64,000 bases of DNA from assembly GCF_001424665.1 (NCBI RefSeq), contig NZ_LMQS01000005.1:62322-126321 (forward strand), read 5' to 3'. The notes under the pieces are model-generated. The model searched no databases. It worked only from the letters and a program-made list of their open reading frames with translations, and was not told the DNA's origin. This DNA is from Methylophilus sp. Leaf416. Lineage in GTDB: Bacteria > Pseudomonadota > Gammaproteobacteria > Burkholderiales > Methylophilaceae. Positions 26,224 through 35,082 of this stretch are shown here, one piece after another (within the stretch, counting starts at the first letter, position 1; each line of letters opens with the position of its first letter). Position numbers and translations under genes: made by a program.

Positions 26224-26972
26224 TGAGGGTTGTCCAAACGCTTATTTACAAACAGCATGTCTGCTTCCAGCATATGACCGGTCTGTTTATCGCGCAGAAG
26301 ATCCAGCATTTGTATGCATTCGAACCCATGTTCACGCAAAGCCAGCATCACTTCGTCAGCATGCGCACCGTTGGTATAAGACGAAGAAAAGGAAACTTCA
26401 GCTAGCACATAGCGGCAATGCCGCAGAAACTCCGCTGAACCTTTTATTACTGCAAGTTCAAAGCCTTGCACATCCAGTTTTAGAAAGGCAGCCTTTGTTA
26501 TTGGCAAGGCTGTATGAAGGTTGTCTAAGGTGCTACATTCTACAATGACCTTATCATAAGATTCATTTTCGTTCTGCTCCTGCCTGTTCAAGAATGAGTT
26601 GTTCACAGGGTTGGCATAACGACGTAGCTCCAGGCTGGCCTGTTCTGCCCCTAATGCGATATTGTGCGGCTGGCCGGGAATGGCATATTTGGTAAAGTTT
26701 CGCTTTAGCTGGGAAAAGCTGTCCGGGTCAGGTTCAAAACTATAAATAGGCAGTTGCGGCCAGACACAATGGGCCATAAATGCAAATTGACCCTGATTGG
26801 CCCCGATATCCCAGATTGAATCAATGCCAGAGATTATTTGCCTGCGTTTCATCACATGCAAATTAGCCAGCAACCCGAATGACACCATTTCCTTGTGGCA
26901 AAAACGCTTCAGCAGCTTGGAGGGGGCAGCTAACATACCCATGTAGCCAGGTAAGAGATTATCTAAGAACAT
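26220..26972 (-). CDS. FkbM-family methyltransferase
   Basis: Encodes 250 residues. SIWDIGANQGQFAFMA is the SAM-binding motif I, YSFEPDPDSFSQLKRN motif II, and FLKLDVQGFELAVIKG the FkbM hallmark. FkbM enzymes O-methylate sugars or polyketides; here a glycan residue is the likely substrate. It is one of three probable methyltransferases in the cluster, so the polymer may be well capped or hydrophobic. Confidence 0.87.
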   Translation of the reverse strand: MFLDNLLPGYMGMLAAPSKLLKRFCHKEMVSFGLLANLHVMKRRQIISGIDSIWDIGANQGQFAFMAHCVWPQLPIYSFEPDPDSFSQLKRNFTKYAIPGQPHNIALGAEQASLELRRYANPVNNSFLNRQEQNENESYDKVIVECSTLDNLHTALPITKAAFLKLDVQGFELAVIKGSAEFLRHCRYVLAEVSFSSSYTNGAHADEVMLALREHGFECIQMLDLLRDKQTGHMLEADMLFVNKRLDNPQ

Positions 26973-28082
26973 TTAATTTACCAACTCATTAAGGTAAAGG
27001 TCACGCAGTTTCTCACTCGAATGAGCCTGCCTGAATTTCTCCACTCCCAACAGCAGTTTTGTATATTCTGCGCTAGCCGGTGAGGGAAGGGACTGAAGCA
27101 GCGACTCTATATCGGCGTGATTTGTAGGGGCAATTAATCCGTTACCATATTCAGTGATCTGCCTGCCACACCAGCCGTTTCCGAAGGCAATTACGGGCCT
27201 ACCTGCACGTGCCGCCAGGTAAAGCATTGCACTTTCCATCCGGGCATCCCAGTGATCGTAAAGCATGAGCAAGTAGTGTTGTTGTTGTGCAATTGCCAGC
27301 ATTGTATCATCCGCCAGATACTCATTACGGAAGCCACTGAAGCCTTGTAAAAAAGCCATTGCTTCAGCCTCGCTGGCATTGTTAAATGCGCCTGCGACTA
27401 AAAGCTCACCTAGTTCAGGCTTGCGTATAAACATGGGTACCAGCCACTCCAGACCTTTACCCCTGCGGATCTGGCCCAGGACGCCGAACTTGACCTGGTC
27501 ACAAATAGTGGGGGGCGTGATAGGCAGCAGCGGACCAGGCAATTCCAGCGATGACAGATAACGTATGCCATCAGGTGCTACGCTGGTAAACGCCTTGAGC
27601 CAGGCAGCCATAAGCTCTTCAGTACGCAGATAGAGTGTCACTTCTTTACGCTGCAGGAAGCGAGTTACAAACCCTGTAACTATACGTGAGCGCAATATAC
27701 GTTCTGGCCCCATAAGATAGATAAGGCTTAGTCTTTGAGGTTTTAAAACAGCATGAAACAAAGGCCACACAAGGGAGAGTAATACCAGGTGCGCATCAAA
27801 AAAAAACACATGCTGAAAGTGTCTTTTCTGTCTGTTCAGTTTTAAAAGCTTAACCAGTGCTTTTAGCGTCCCCTCACGCAGGGACGGAGTAGCCACCTTA
27901 AAGCTTTCTACCTCCGCCAGTTCACGCAACTTATTCAATGGTTCTTCAGAGGTGCCATCTTGCGCAGAAACTAAATAGCTAATGCTTGTAGAATTACTTA
28001 AAGCTTTAGCCGTATTTAAAATAGATTGAGCGGGGTGACCAACTGCTGTAAACCAGGGCTGTACGATAACAACCTTAGCCAT
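26973..28082 (-). CDS. Probable GT-B fold glycosyltransferase
   Basis: Encodes 369 residues. VIVQPWFTAVGHPAQSILNT looks like the N-terminal acceptor half, KFGVLGQIRRGKGLEWLVP is the typical entry to the second Rossmann domain, and ESAMLYLAARAGRPVIAFGN resembles the donor-binding E-x7-E region. It starts immediately upstream of the FkbM gene. Sequence is diverged from well-known families, so the sugar cannot be named. Confidence 0.68.
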   Translation of the reverse strand: MAKVVIVQPWFTAVGHPAQSILNTAKALSNSTSISYLVSAQDGTSEEPLNKLRELAEVESFKVATPSLREGTLKALVKLLKLNRQKRHFQHVFFFDAHLVLLSLVWPLFHAVLKPQRLSLIYLMGPERILRSRIVTGFVTRFLQRKEVTLYLRTEELMAAWLKAFTSVAPDGIRYLSSLELPGPLLPITPPTICDQVKFGVLGQIRRGKGLEWLVPMFIRKPELGELLVAGAFNNASEAEAMAFLQGFSGFRNEYLADDTMLAIAQQQHYLLMLYDHWDARMESAMLYLAARAGRPVIAFGNGWCGRQITEYGNGLIAPTNHADIESLLQSLPSPASAEYTKLLLGVEKFRQAHSSEKLRDLYLNELVN

Positions 28083-28101
28083 ATTATTTGCCTTAAAGGT
28101 C

Positions 28102-29040
28102 TTAGTATTTTAAAACACTGTATTTTACTGTTTTTTTAAGTAAATCGCGGCATCTTCTTAACAACATGAAGAGAGAGATTTTTTCAGGGAAAGAAGGGAT
28201 ATCCATTTGTTGCATATTCAGCAGCTTTAGTTTTTCTTGTAGTGTGCTCATATAAGCCCTATATAAAAACATACTTTGTTTGCTGATCAGATAGCCCTCA
28301 TATAGCCTGACAATTTTTTTACCAGCCAGCCGTAATGAGTGGAAATGATAAAACACAGGCGCTTGAGTTTGCTTCGCCATATAGAAACTGACATTCCATG
28401 GCGCCAAGGTTCTATTTACCTGCGTAAGGATATGCACATGCTCTTCGAATAGCCCTGGCCACTGGTTCAGGTATTTCTGATCACCAAAACGATCTTTCTC
28501 TATGCGTGCATAACACCAGTCTATGCATGCATCTTGCCACCAGCGCATCACCTTAAATGCCTCGGGGGTGTTGTTGAAGGTGAGGAACTGCACGCAAAAC
28601 CTGCCACTAGCTTCCTCCCAGTGCGCATATTCAGGTGCAAATCCATGCTCCGTGATCAATACATCTTTATGGGTTTTCTCAAACTCTTCAAAAAAACAGG
28701 TTGGATTGTCATAAAAAAACAGGTCAGCATCCAGATAAGTCACGCGTTTAGCTTCAGGCGCCAGCTGGAATACTATTTCTGGCGTGAATGGGGTCATGGT
28801 CCAGCAGTATTCACCTTTGCTTCTGTCTTTTTTAACGGAAAGCAGGCGATCATTCTCAGCTGACTCTAAGGATATAAGCTTGATATTGGAAAGGTTAAGC
28901 TCACTAAGTTGTTGCTCAACTTTTTTGTCCATACACACTATCCAAAGTGTGAAATGGGGAGCATGTTTCATCAGGGAGCTATGTAAACATAAGCCTGAAG
29001 GCAGAAAGCCGCTGTCAAAAAGGGTGACGTAATGCTCCAT
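28102..29040 (-). CDS. GT8-like glycosyltransferase
   Basis: Encodes 312 residues. The start MEHYVTLFDSGFLPSGLCLH with YLDADLFFYDNP, where DAD is the DxD metal-binding motif, and FNNTPEAFKVMRWWQDACID fit a GT-A enzyme related to family 8. It ends with a basic, hydrophobic tail that could associate with the membrane. A 131-base gap separates it from the next gene upstream; that gap shows no promoter I can defend. Confidence 0.72.
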   Translation of the reverse strand: MEHYVTLFDSGFLPSGLCLHSSLMKHAPHFTLWIVCMDKKVEQQLSELNLSNIKLISLESAENDRLLSVKKDRSKGEYCWTMTPFTPEIVFQLAPEAKRVTYLDADLFFYDNPTCFFEEFEKTHKDVLITEHGFAPEYAHWEEASGRFCVQFLTFNNTPEAFKVMRWWQDACIDWCYARIEKDRFGDQKYLNQWPGLFEEHVHILTQVNRTLAPWNVSFYMAKQTQAPVFYHFHSLRLAGKKIVRLYEGYLISKQSMFLYRAYMSTLQEKLKLLNMQQMDIPSFPEKISLFMLLRRCRDLLKKTVKYSVLKY

Positions 29041-29171
29041 GTATAAATTCTTTCAGCTGGGTTAAATACTCTGGGTTTGCTTAGCTAATTCTTCTGAGAA
29101 TCATTGCTAGTAGGTCCATCAGGTGCAATGGTAACCGATGAAAACAGAGAGCATTTTGGGGTTAAAGGTTA

Positions 29172-29978
29172 TCAGGAAATTCTTTCAAACAAGAAACCTT
29201 TAACTTCTCCTAGTTCAAAATCATCATCACAACTAAACTCATAGATGCATTTGTATCCTAACTCTTGCATGAGTTTATCAAACTGACCTTCTGAAAAGAA
29301 CCAAGCAGGATAACTAGCTTTATAAATGGATTCTGGAACGCTTTGTACAGTTAATCTATCTTTTTCCGATCGAATAAAAGGGGTTCTGTCAATCAAAATG
29401 TATTGGAATTTAAACTCTGCAATTTCACTTAATAATTGCCGCGGATTTTCAATGTATGGAAGAACACTTGATAAAAGGATGGCATCTCCTTTGTTACCCC
29501 TGACGCCTTCGGCTAAGGTTGAATGGAAAGATAACTGTTTATTTTGTAATTGTTTTTTTCCGTATTCAACATAATGAGACTGCTCAACAATAGACCAGTT
29601 CACCTCGTGAATCGTACTCAAGAAATCTCTATGCTGGTAATACAGGCTACCTAACGCACCACCAAAATCAATAATATTAAGTTTGTTATTTTGTTTATTT
29701 GCAATAAATAATAAGCAGGCTAATAAAGGCCAGCGATATGCTGGTTCATAAAAACAAACGGAATCTCTTTCATAAGCCGCTTGTCCAGAAATTACTTTTT
29801 GCGTGGACTCTTTAACCTTCTCGAAGATATTGTCGCTGTCGTACCCTATGGCTTGATTTTGAGCGTCGCTCCAGTGGGCATAATCACCAATAAACCGAAT
29901 TCTGTTGCCTCGAAAATGTGCAAGGGCTTTAAGCAGAATAGGTGGACAGAAGAGTTTCAATATTTTTCTTAAAGTCAA
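29172..29978 (-). CDS. Methyltransferase of the TIGR04325 type
   Basis: Encodes 268 residues, probably from a TTG start that overlaps the upstream stop (TTGA). FIGDYAHWSDAQNQAIGYD near the N-terminus, IIDFGGALGSLYYQHR as motif I, and FQYILIDRTPFI are characteristic of this group, which is found in LPS and surface glycan loci (first noted in Leptospira). The exact substrate is unknown. Base composition turns clearly AT-rich from here upstream. Confidence 0.78.
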   Translation of the reverse strand: MTLRKILKLFCPPILLKALAHFRGNRIRFIGDYAHWSDAQNQAIGYDSDNIFEKVKESTQKVISGQAAYERDSVCFYEPAYRWPLLACLLFIANKQNNKLNIIDFGGALGSLYYQHRDFLSTIHEVNWSIVEQSHYVEYGKKQLQNKQLSFHSTLAEGVRGNKGDAILLSSVLPYIENPRQLLSEIAEFKFQYILIDRTPFIRSEKDRLTVQSVPESIYKASYPAWFFSEGQFDKLMQELGYKCIYEFSCDDDFELGEVKGFLFERIS

Positions 29979-30868
29979 AGTCCCAGCTTTCTTTTTATTC
30001 TACGTAATATATCCATTGACTTGTTTTTTTGTGCTTTGAAATAGTTTTCAATCAACTTTAAAGCTAGCAAGTCATCCTCAACTGCCACTGGGAAATAATT
30101 AATCTTGGTATCCGATAAGTGCGATGTGAAAATTTCAGTATTGCTGCAATGCGTACCACTACCATCATTACCGATATTTTCAACAAGAGATTTCCCAGGA
30201 TATAGGGTATACATATTGTTTAAGAAAGCGCTGGCATGCCAGCGAATTGCCCAGGAATCATTTTTTCCATCTATTTGATCTTTTAACATTTGAGAATACG
30301 GGTAGGTATCATTGAAGTTAAAGCGTTTTAAAAGTTTCTGCCTTTTAAGGCCGTCTAAGAGCTGAACCCCGTCGGAGTTGAATAATCCCCACTTTTCTTT
30401 CCAGGTGGCCCAACCCCAGCAATCAGCGCCTCTCAAGAAAAACGTTTCAGGTAAACCTTGAGTCGGATATATGTAACCATGAATACTGGCTACCTTTTCG
30501 TTATTCTTATAATGGTTAAGCGCATCGTTCATATATGTTAAAAAGTAAGTAGAAGTGACAATGTCATCTTCCAGAACAATCGCTTTTCCAAATTCATTAC
30601 ATACCTTCGTTACTCCATCAATGATGGAGTTCGCTAGACCATAATTGCGATCCCGCTCGATAATCCTGATCGACTTGAAACCATCGATAGACTTGATAAA
30701 GTTTCTTACGCTGTCTACTTTTTTACTCTGTTCTGAAGATCGGGGTCCATCAGAGAAAATAATAAGGTCAGTTTCAGAGGATAGATGATTTGCTTTTAGT
30801 GCTTGTATTGTATTTTGAGTATGAAGAAGTCTGTTGTATACAAATAGAGCGATAGGCGCGTATTCCAA
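29975..30868 (-). CDS. Glycosyltransferase, family 2-like
   Basis: Encodes 297 residues. It starts YAPIALFVYNRLLHTQNTIQ with IIFSDGP and KAIVLEDDIVTSTYFLTYMN; the EDD is the metal site. WGWATWKEKWGLF is a conserved acceptor-side motif of this subgroup, which occurs in capsule and LPS clusters. Its stop overlaps the start of the TIGR04325 gene. Sugar specificity unknown. Confidence 0.78.
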   Translation of the reverse strand: MEYAPIALFVYNRLLHTQNTIQALKANHLSSETDLIIFSDGPRSSEQSKKVDSVRNFIKSIDGFKSIRIIERDRNYGLANSIIDGVTKVCNEFGKAIVLEDDIVTSTYFLTYMNDALNHYKNNEKVASIHGYIYPTQGLPETFFLRGADCWGWATWKEKWGLFNSDGVQLLDGLKRQKLLKRFNFNDTYPYSQMLKDQIDGKNDSWAIRWHASAFLNNMYTLYPGKSLVENIGNDGSGTHCSNTEIFTSHLSDTKINYFPVAVEDDLLALKLIENYFKAQKNKSMDILRRIKRKLGL

Positions 30869-31552
30869 TTAAGCACTCCTAGAGTCTTCATAGACTATAG
30901 TATTGTATGTCCGGAATTTTGCCTGATAATCGACAGACTTCATGTAATGATGAATCGGGAAGTTCAAGTTTTCTATGCTCTCTAGCCCCAGCTGTTCTGT
31001 AAGCAGGTATTTAGGTCTGAATCTATTCCAGTCATTCGACATTAAAACATTTAGGTCTAATCCCTCAACATCAACGGACATGAAGTCTATATTCTTATCT
31101 TTAGGTACGAACTTTTCAAGCAATTCACTTAAAGAATAAACTTTGATCTGTATCGTTTTTTTGACAAAAAAATCTGTTTTCGCAAGGCGATCATCCACGA
31201 GTTCCTTGTCAAAAGTGTTTAATGCTGGCTCATTAAACATATAATAGTCCAGGGTTCCACTGGAGTTATTTACACCGCAATTTAAATTTATATCTCTTGA
31301 GCGGTTTTTTTGAAAAGATGCATACATTTCTGGATTGGGTTCTATGTTGATACCTGACCAGCCTTTCTTGTAGAAAGAAAATGTATTGGAAAAGCGGATA
31401 GGGTGGTGAGCTCCAATATCTACATAAAAGCCTTCTTTTAATCCGGAAAACAATCTCTGTAATAAGATATCTTCACCTTCCTGACCATAAGAGTTATTCA
31501 GGTATTTTATTGAGTCAGGTAGGAACTTTATAAGTTTATGGAGTATTCGCAT
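30869..31552 (-). CDS. FkbM-family methyltransferase
   Basis: Encodes 227 residues from ATG 31552; an alternative TTG start at 31585 would add 11. YGQEGEDILLQRLFSGLKEG, FYVDIGAHHPIRFSNTF (motif I) and FMSVDVEGLDLNVLMSN (FkbM motif) are clear. It is a different subfamily from the FkbM gene at 26220-26972. It is likely a sugar O-methyltransferase and abuts the glycosyltransferase gene downstream. Confidence 0.83.
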   Translation of the reverse strand: MRILHKLIKFLPDSIKYLNNSYGQEGEDILLQRLFSGLKEGFYVDIGAHHPIRFSNTFSFYKKGWSGINIEPNPEMYASFQKNRSRDINLNCGVNNSSGTLDYYMFNEPALNTFDKELVDDRLAKTDFFVKKTIQIKVYSLSELLEKFVPKDKNIDFMSVDVEGLDLNVLMSNDWNRFRPKYLLTEQLGLESIENLNFPIHHYMKSVDYQAKFRTYNTIVYEDSRSA

Positions 31553-31621
31553 CAATTTTAAATGTATGAACGTGGAATTGAACAATCGGTCATCTTAGAA
31601 GTGCTGAAACTATCGAGAGTT

Positions 31622-33400
31622 CTAACTTGTTAATTGTGTATGGTACATCGTCTTGTAAAGGTTGCATGATACTAGCAATGACTCATGCACCCCAGAATCT
31701 ATGATTGTGCCTTTATCCATTACGTAAATATTGTCGCAATCAGTGACGTTAGACAGCTTATGAGACACAATGATAGTCGTTACCACCCCATGAAGCTTTG
31801 CAATGTCGGCGATAAAAGCTTTTTCGGTAATGGAATCTAATGCACTGGTCGGCTCATCAAAAACCAGAATTTCAGGTGCTTTGTAGATTGCTCTGGCAAT
31901 TGCCAGCCGTTGCTTTTGCCCGCCAGACAAATTAATTCCGCCTTCACCGATTTTAGTCGCCTCTTTATCGTGTAAGGATTCAATAAAGTGATCCAACTTA
32001 GATATCTCGATTGCCTGTTTTAAACGGTTTTTATCTGGATGAGCTTCAAATGTGATGTTGTAAGAAATACTTTCATCAAACAGTGTGATGGATTGTGGAA
32101 CATAACCCAGGATTGAGGAAAATGATTTACTGCTAAAAGGCTCAATCACCTGGTTATCGAGAGAAAAAACGCCTTGTTTAGTTTCCAAGAGACCAGTGAT
32201 GATATCAAGCAGCGTTGATTTTCCGGAGCCTGACGGTCCTACGATGCCTACTGACGAGCCTTTCTGGATCGTCATGGAAATGCTTTTCAGCGTTGGTTTG
32301 TCACCATAGCTAAAATATAGATTATCAATGCAGAATTGCTGATCGAAACTCAAAGAATCATCTCGTTTTAATTGTTGATTACTATCTAGTTGTATAGATG
32401 TATCAAGTAGGTGCTGAACGAAACGGCATGAGTATTTATAAGCGTTAATTGATGATATAAGTTTAGCCAGAGAGGGTAATGCCTTTAACGCAGCCAATGT
32501 GGCTAATGCGATAAGCGGGGTGGCTTTTTGTATATCAGAACCATGAGAAAGAAATAATATGATTGATATCACAATCCCGATTAACATTAATGTTTCAAGA
32601 TAAATTCTGGTTAATCCTTGGGTCGTTGCAAACATCCAGTTTGATTCAGCGAATTTGCTTGAAATGTCACGACTGTATGATTCAATAGTCGGGCCAAGGC
32701 TCATGATTTTTATGTCACGAATCGATGCGGCCAAAGAGTGCAGCACCCTGTGCCTGAGGTTTTCGATGTTATTCTGTAACACGCCTAAATAAGTAACTTT
32801 TTTACTAATCGGTTTGTATAGAAAAACAAAATATAGAAGTGAAATGAAAATGATGCCTAATGCCACAAATGGCATAGACACAATAAAAGTTATCAGCAGA
32901 AGTAATAAGAAAAATAGCTCTGTCAAAATGCTGAGCATCATCTGCAGTGTAATGGATGCATGAATAGTATTGGAGAATGCTATTCCAGCTAGTCTGGAAG
33001 TTGAAAGTTTGCTAAAAAACTCATATTTGGCATTAATCGTTTTATGCAGGAAATTATCAGTTAAATCCTTTGTAAATCCTGCAATAATTTCATTTTGACT
33101 TCTAAGCACCTTTTGGTGGAGTCGAGCTTTAACTAAATAAGCTACGATTAATGAAATGCCTGAATATATGATCAATTTACTGTGACTCAGATCTGTAAAA
33201 AAAAATGTCAGAAATTGATGGCTTTGAATATAGTCTGGATTCATTGCCAGCGACACAAATGGAAAGATAAGCAATATGCCAGCCAGGTCCGATATAGCCA
33301 GGAACACACTCATAAGTACTAAGCGAGTGAAAACAACCTGTTGAAGAGCGTCAATGATGTAAGCCGGAATCGGTAAACGTTTTTTAAAACTAGCAATCAT
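31622..33400 (-). CDS. ABC exporter / lipid-linked glycan flippase (PglK/MsbA type)
   Basis: Encodes 592 residues: an exporter-type membrane domain with about six helices (1-330), then an ATPase domain with GPSGSGKSTLLDIITGLL (Walker A), LSGGQKQRLAIARAIYK (signature), ILVFDEPTSALDS (Walker B) and TIIVSHKLSNV (H-loop). No Wzx, Wzy or Wzm/Wzt is visible in the cluster, so this half-transporter is the best candidate for moving the lipid-linked oligosaccharide across the inner membrane, as PglK does. Export of a lipid is the alternative. It overlaps the upstream gene by four bases. Confidence 0.85.
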   Translation of the reverse strand: MIASFKKRLPIPAYIIDALQQVVFTRLVLMSVFLAISDLAGILLIFPFVSLAMNPDYIQSHQFLTFFFTDLSHSKLIIYSGISLIVAYLVKARLHQKVLRSQNEIIAGFTKDLTDNFLHKTINAKYEFFSKLSTSRLAGIAFSNTIHASITLQMMLSILTELFFLLLLLITFIVSMPFVALGIIFISLLYFVFLYKPISKKVTYLGVLQNNIENLRHRVLHSLAASIRDIKIMSLGPTIESYSRDISSKFAESNWMFATTQGLTRIYLETLMLIGIVISIILFLSHGSDIQKATPLIALATLAALKALPSLAKLISSINAYKYSCRFVQHLLDTSIQLDSNQQLKRDDSLSFDQQFCIDNLYFSYGDKPTLKSISMTIQKGSSVGIVGPSGSGKSTLLDIITGLLETKQGVFSLDNQVIEPFSSKSFSSILGYVPQSITLFDESISYNITFEAHPDKNRLKQAIEISKLDHFIESLHDKEATKIGEGGINLSGGQKQRLAIARAIYKAPEILVFDEPTSALDSITEKAFIADIAKLHGVVTTIIVSHKLSNVTDCDNIYVMDKGTIIDSGVHESLLVSCNLYKTMYHTQLTS

Positions 33401-35082
33401 TTTATACGCCTGAAATCTGGATCAATTGTTAAGTTGGCTAGTAACAGATCATCTGTCAGCGGTGCGTTTCCGATCAACCCTGAGGCATAAAGTGAATCCG
33501 CATCAGTTTCAAAGAATTTTAAAAAGCGTTTTTCTTCTTCAGCATTCTTGAATTCTTTACTCAAGTCCATTTTCATCCATAAACGCCTGAATATTTTGTT
33601 TAGCAGGCGTTTCGAGATCTTATTAATTAAGGAAGGCTGCCAGTTTTTTCCGACCTCTGTCATTTGAGCTAGCTGCACAGTCCCCATAGAAAAACTCACA
33701 GCTAACCATCTAAATGCATGCAGCACCCGTTGGATTTTATTTTCATCATTAAGCGCATTTTCAATATTTGCAAAATAGCTTTGCAAATTATCTCCAGTGA
33801 AATGAATATCCGCCGGATACGATGGCAGATTAAAGTCATAGGTCACTACGGGCACACCATGCAACAATGCTTCGACTCCTGTTGCCGACCAACCGGTGAT
33901 TACAAGATTGACTTGATCCAGGATGTCATAGATCGACAGGCCTTCATTTGGCATGTTGGCAACGACATTGGAAGGTAGATTCGAGAGTATAGACTCCCAT
34001 TTCTTTGATTGTTCCGACTGTATCAACTCTCGCTTATTTGGGTAGTCTCTCGGGTGAACGCGGATGATCAAAAAAAGATTCTCATGTTTTGAGATATATT
34101 CAATCGTATTTTGAATCCATATGAACTGGTCGCTGAATACAGAACTGTTCACTTTTTTTGCTGGAAATGCACCAATGACAAAGGCTGAATAAGCTTCATC
34201 ATAACTACTTAAACTCGCCAGTATGATTTTAGAGTCCTTAGGGATTTTGTAGTGGTCCCTAAGATCTAAATTTCCTTTTTTTGCATTTGAAAATACGGCA
34301 AAAGAACTGGCTTTATACAGTTCAGATAAATGACCATGAATTCTGTTTATATCTTGTTTTGTAACAAACTGCTTAACTTGATCCCAGTGTGCAAGTGCCG
34401 GGTTAACTAGTTTATGTTTACCCCAACTCCAAACTCGCAGAGCACTGTAGCGTTCCGAGTTGCTAGAACTACCTTCAATAAAATAAACTTTACTGCCGTG
34501 TCGAATTGCGTATTCTGCGCAAACCCCATTTGTTCCATATTGGGGGCTGTAGATAAAGATTTTACTGGGATTCTCTTGAGCATAAATTCTTGAAAAGCCC
34601 AGCAGGGATATCAGGCAGCTTTCAATATGTTGGAGATAAGCTTTCCATTGTGCATCATCTAGCACGGTAGTCATTTTTTTGAATTTTAGGTAGGGTTCAT
34701 ATGTTGCGATCCTACCAACGGGAACGCCCAGGTATTCAAAATCAAGATAATTATCCTGAGTTAATTGCGAGACAAGTTTTTTTACTTCACTCACATGCTC
34801 ATTGGTTACATATGAGGATAGGTTCAGGTGTTTATTACTAGCAACCTTGGCTATTTGAGTTGCATTTTTATTGCATTGTTTACAAATGTTTCGCTTTAAG
34901 GAGTTATCAGAAGATGGCTCCAAGCCAAAAGCACTCATGCTTGTACAATAGTCTGGAAACGTCTGATTGCATGAAACATAAGTGATTTCATGGCCACTTT
35001 TCTTTAGGGCCTTCGCTAATATACTTTCTGGTAAAGCATGTAACCAAATTGCAGCATTCAAGGAAAAAAACATTGTTTTCAT
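33397..35082 (-). CDS. Capsule-biosynthesis-like protein, possible glycosyltransferase
   Basis: Encodes 561 residues. The C-terminal half has LVITGWSATGVEALLHGVPV with VTYDFNLPSYP, which resembles the donor-binding region of capsule synthesis proteins and GT-B enzymes. The N-terminus (SILAKALKKSGHEITYVSCN) looks like the first Rossmann half. A pair CKQC at about residues 68-71 is unusual. Both neighbours overlap it by four bases, so it is translated with the flippase and an acyltransferase. I do not recognise a specific function. Confidence 0.6.
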   Translation of the reverse strand: MKTMFFSLNAAIWLHALPESILAKALKKSGHEITYVSCNQTFPDYCTSMSAFGLEPSSDNSLKRNICKQCNKNATQIAKVASNKHLNLSSYVTNEHVSEVKKLVSQLTQDNYLDFEYLGVPVGRIATYEPYLKFKKMTTVLDDAQWKAYLQHIESCLISLLGFSRIYAQENPSKIFIYSPQYGTNGVCAEYAIRHGSKVYFIEGSSSNSERYSALRVWSWGKHKLVNPALAHWDQVKQFVTKQDINRIHGHLSELYKASSFAVFSNAKKGNLDLRDHYKIPKDSKIILASLSSYDEAYSAFVIGAFPAKKVNSSVFSDQFIWIQNTIEYISKHENLFLIIRVHPRDYPNKRELIQSEQSKKWESILSNLPSNVVANMPNEGLSIYDILDQVNLVITGWSATGVEALLHGVPVVTYDFNLPSYPADIHFTGDNLQSYFANIENALNDENKIQRVLHAFRWLAVSFSMGTVQLAQMTEVGKNWQPSLINKISKRLLNKIFRRLWMKMDLSKEFKNAEEEKRFLKFFETDADSLYASGLIGNAPLTDDLLLANLTIDPDFRRIK

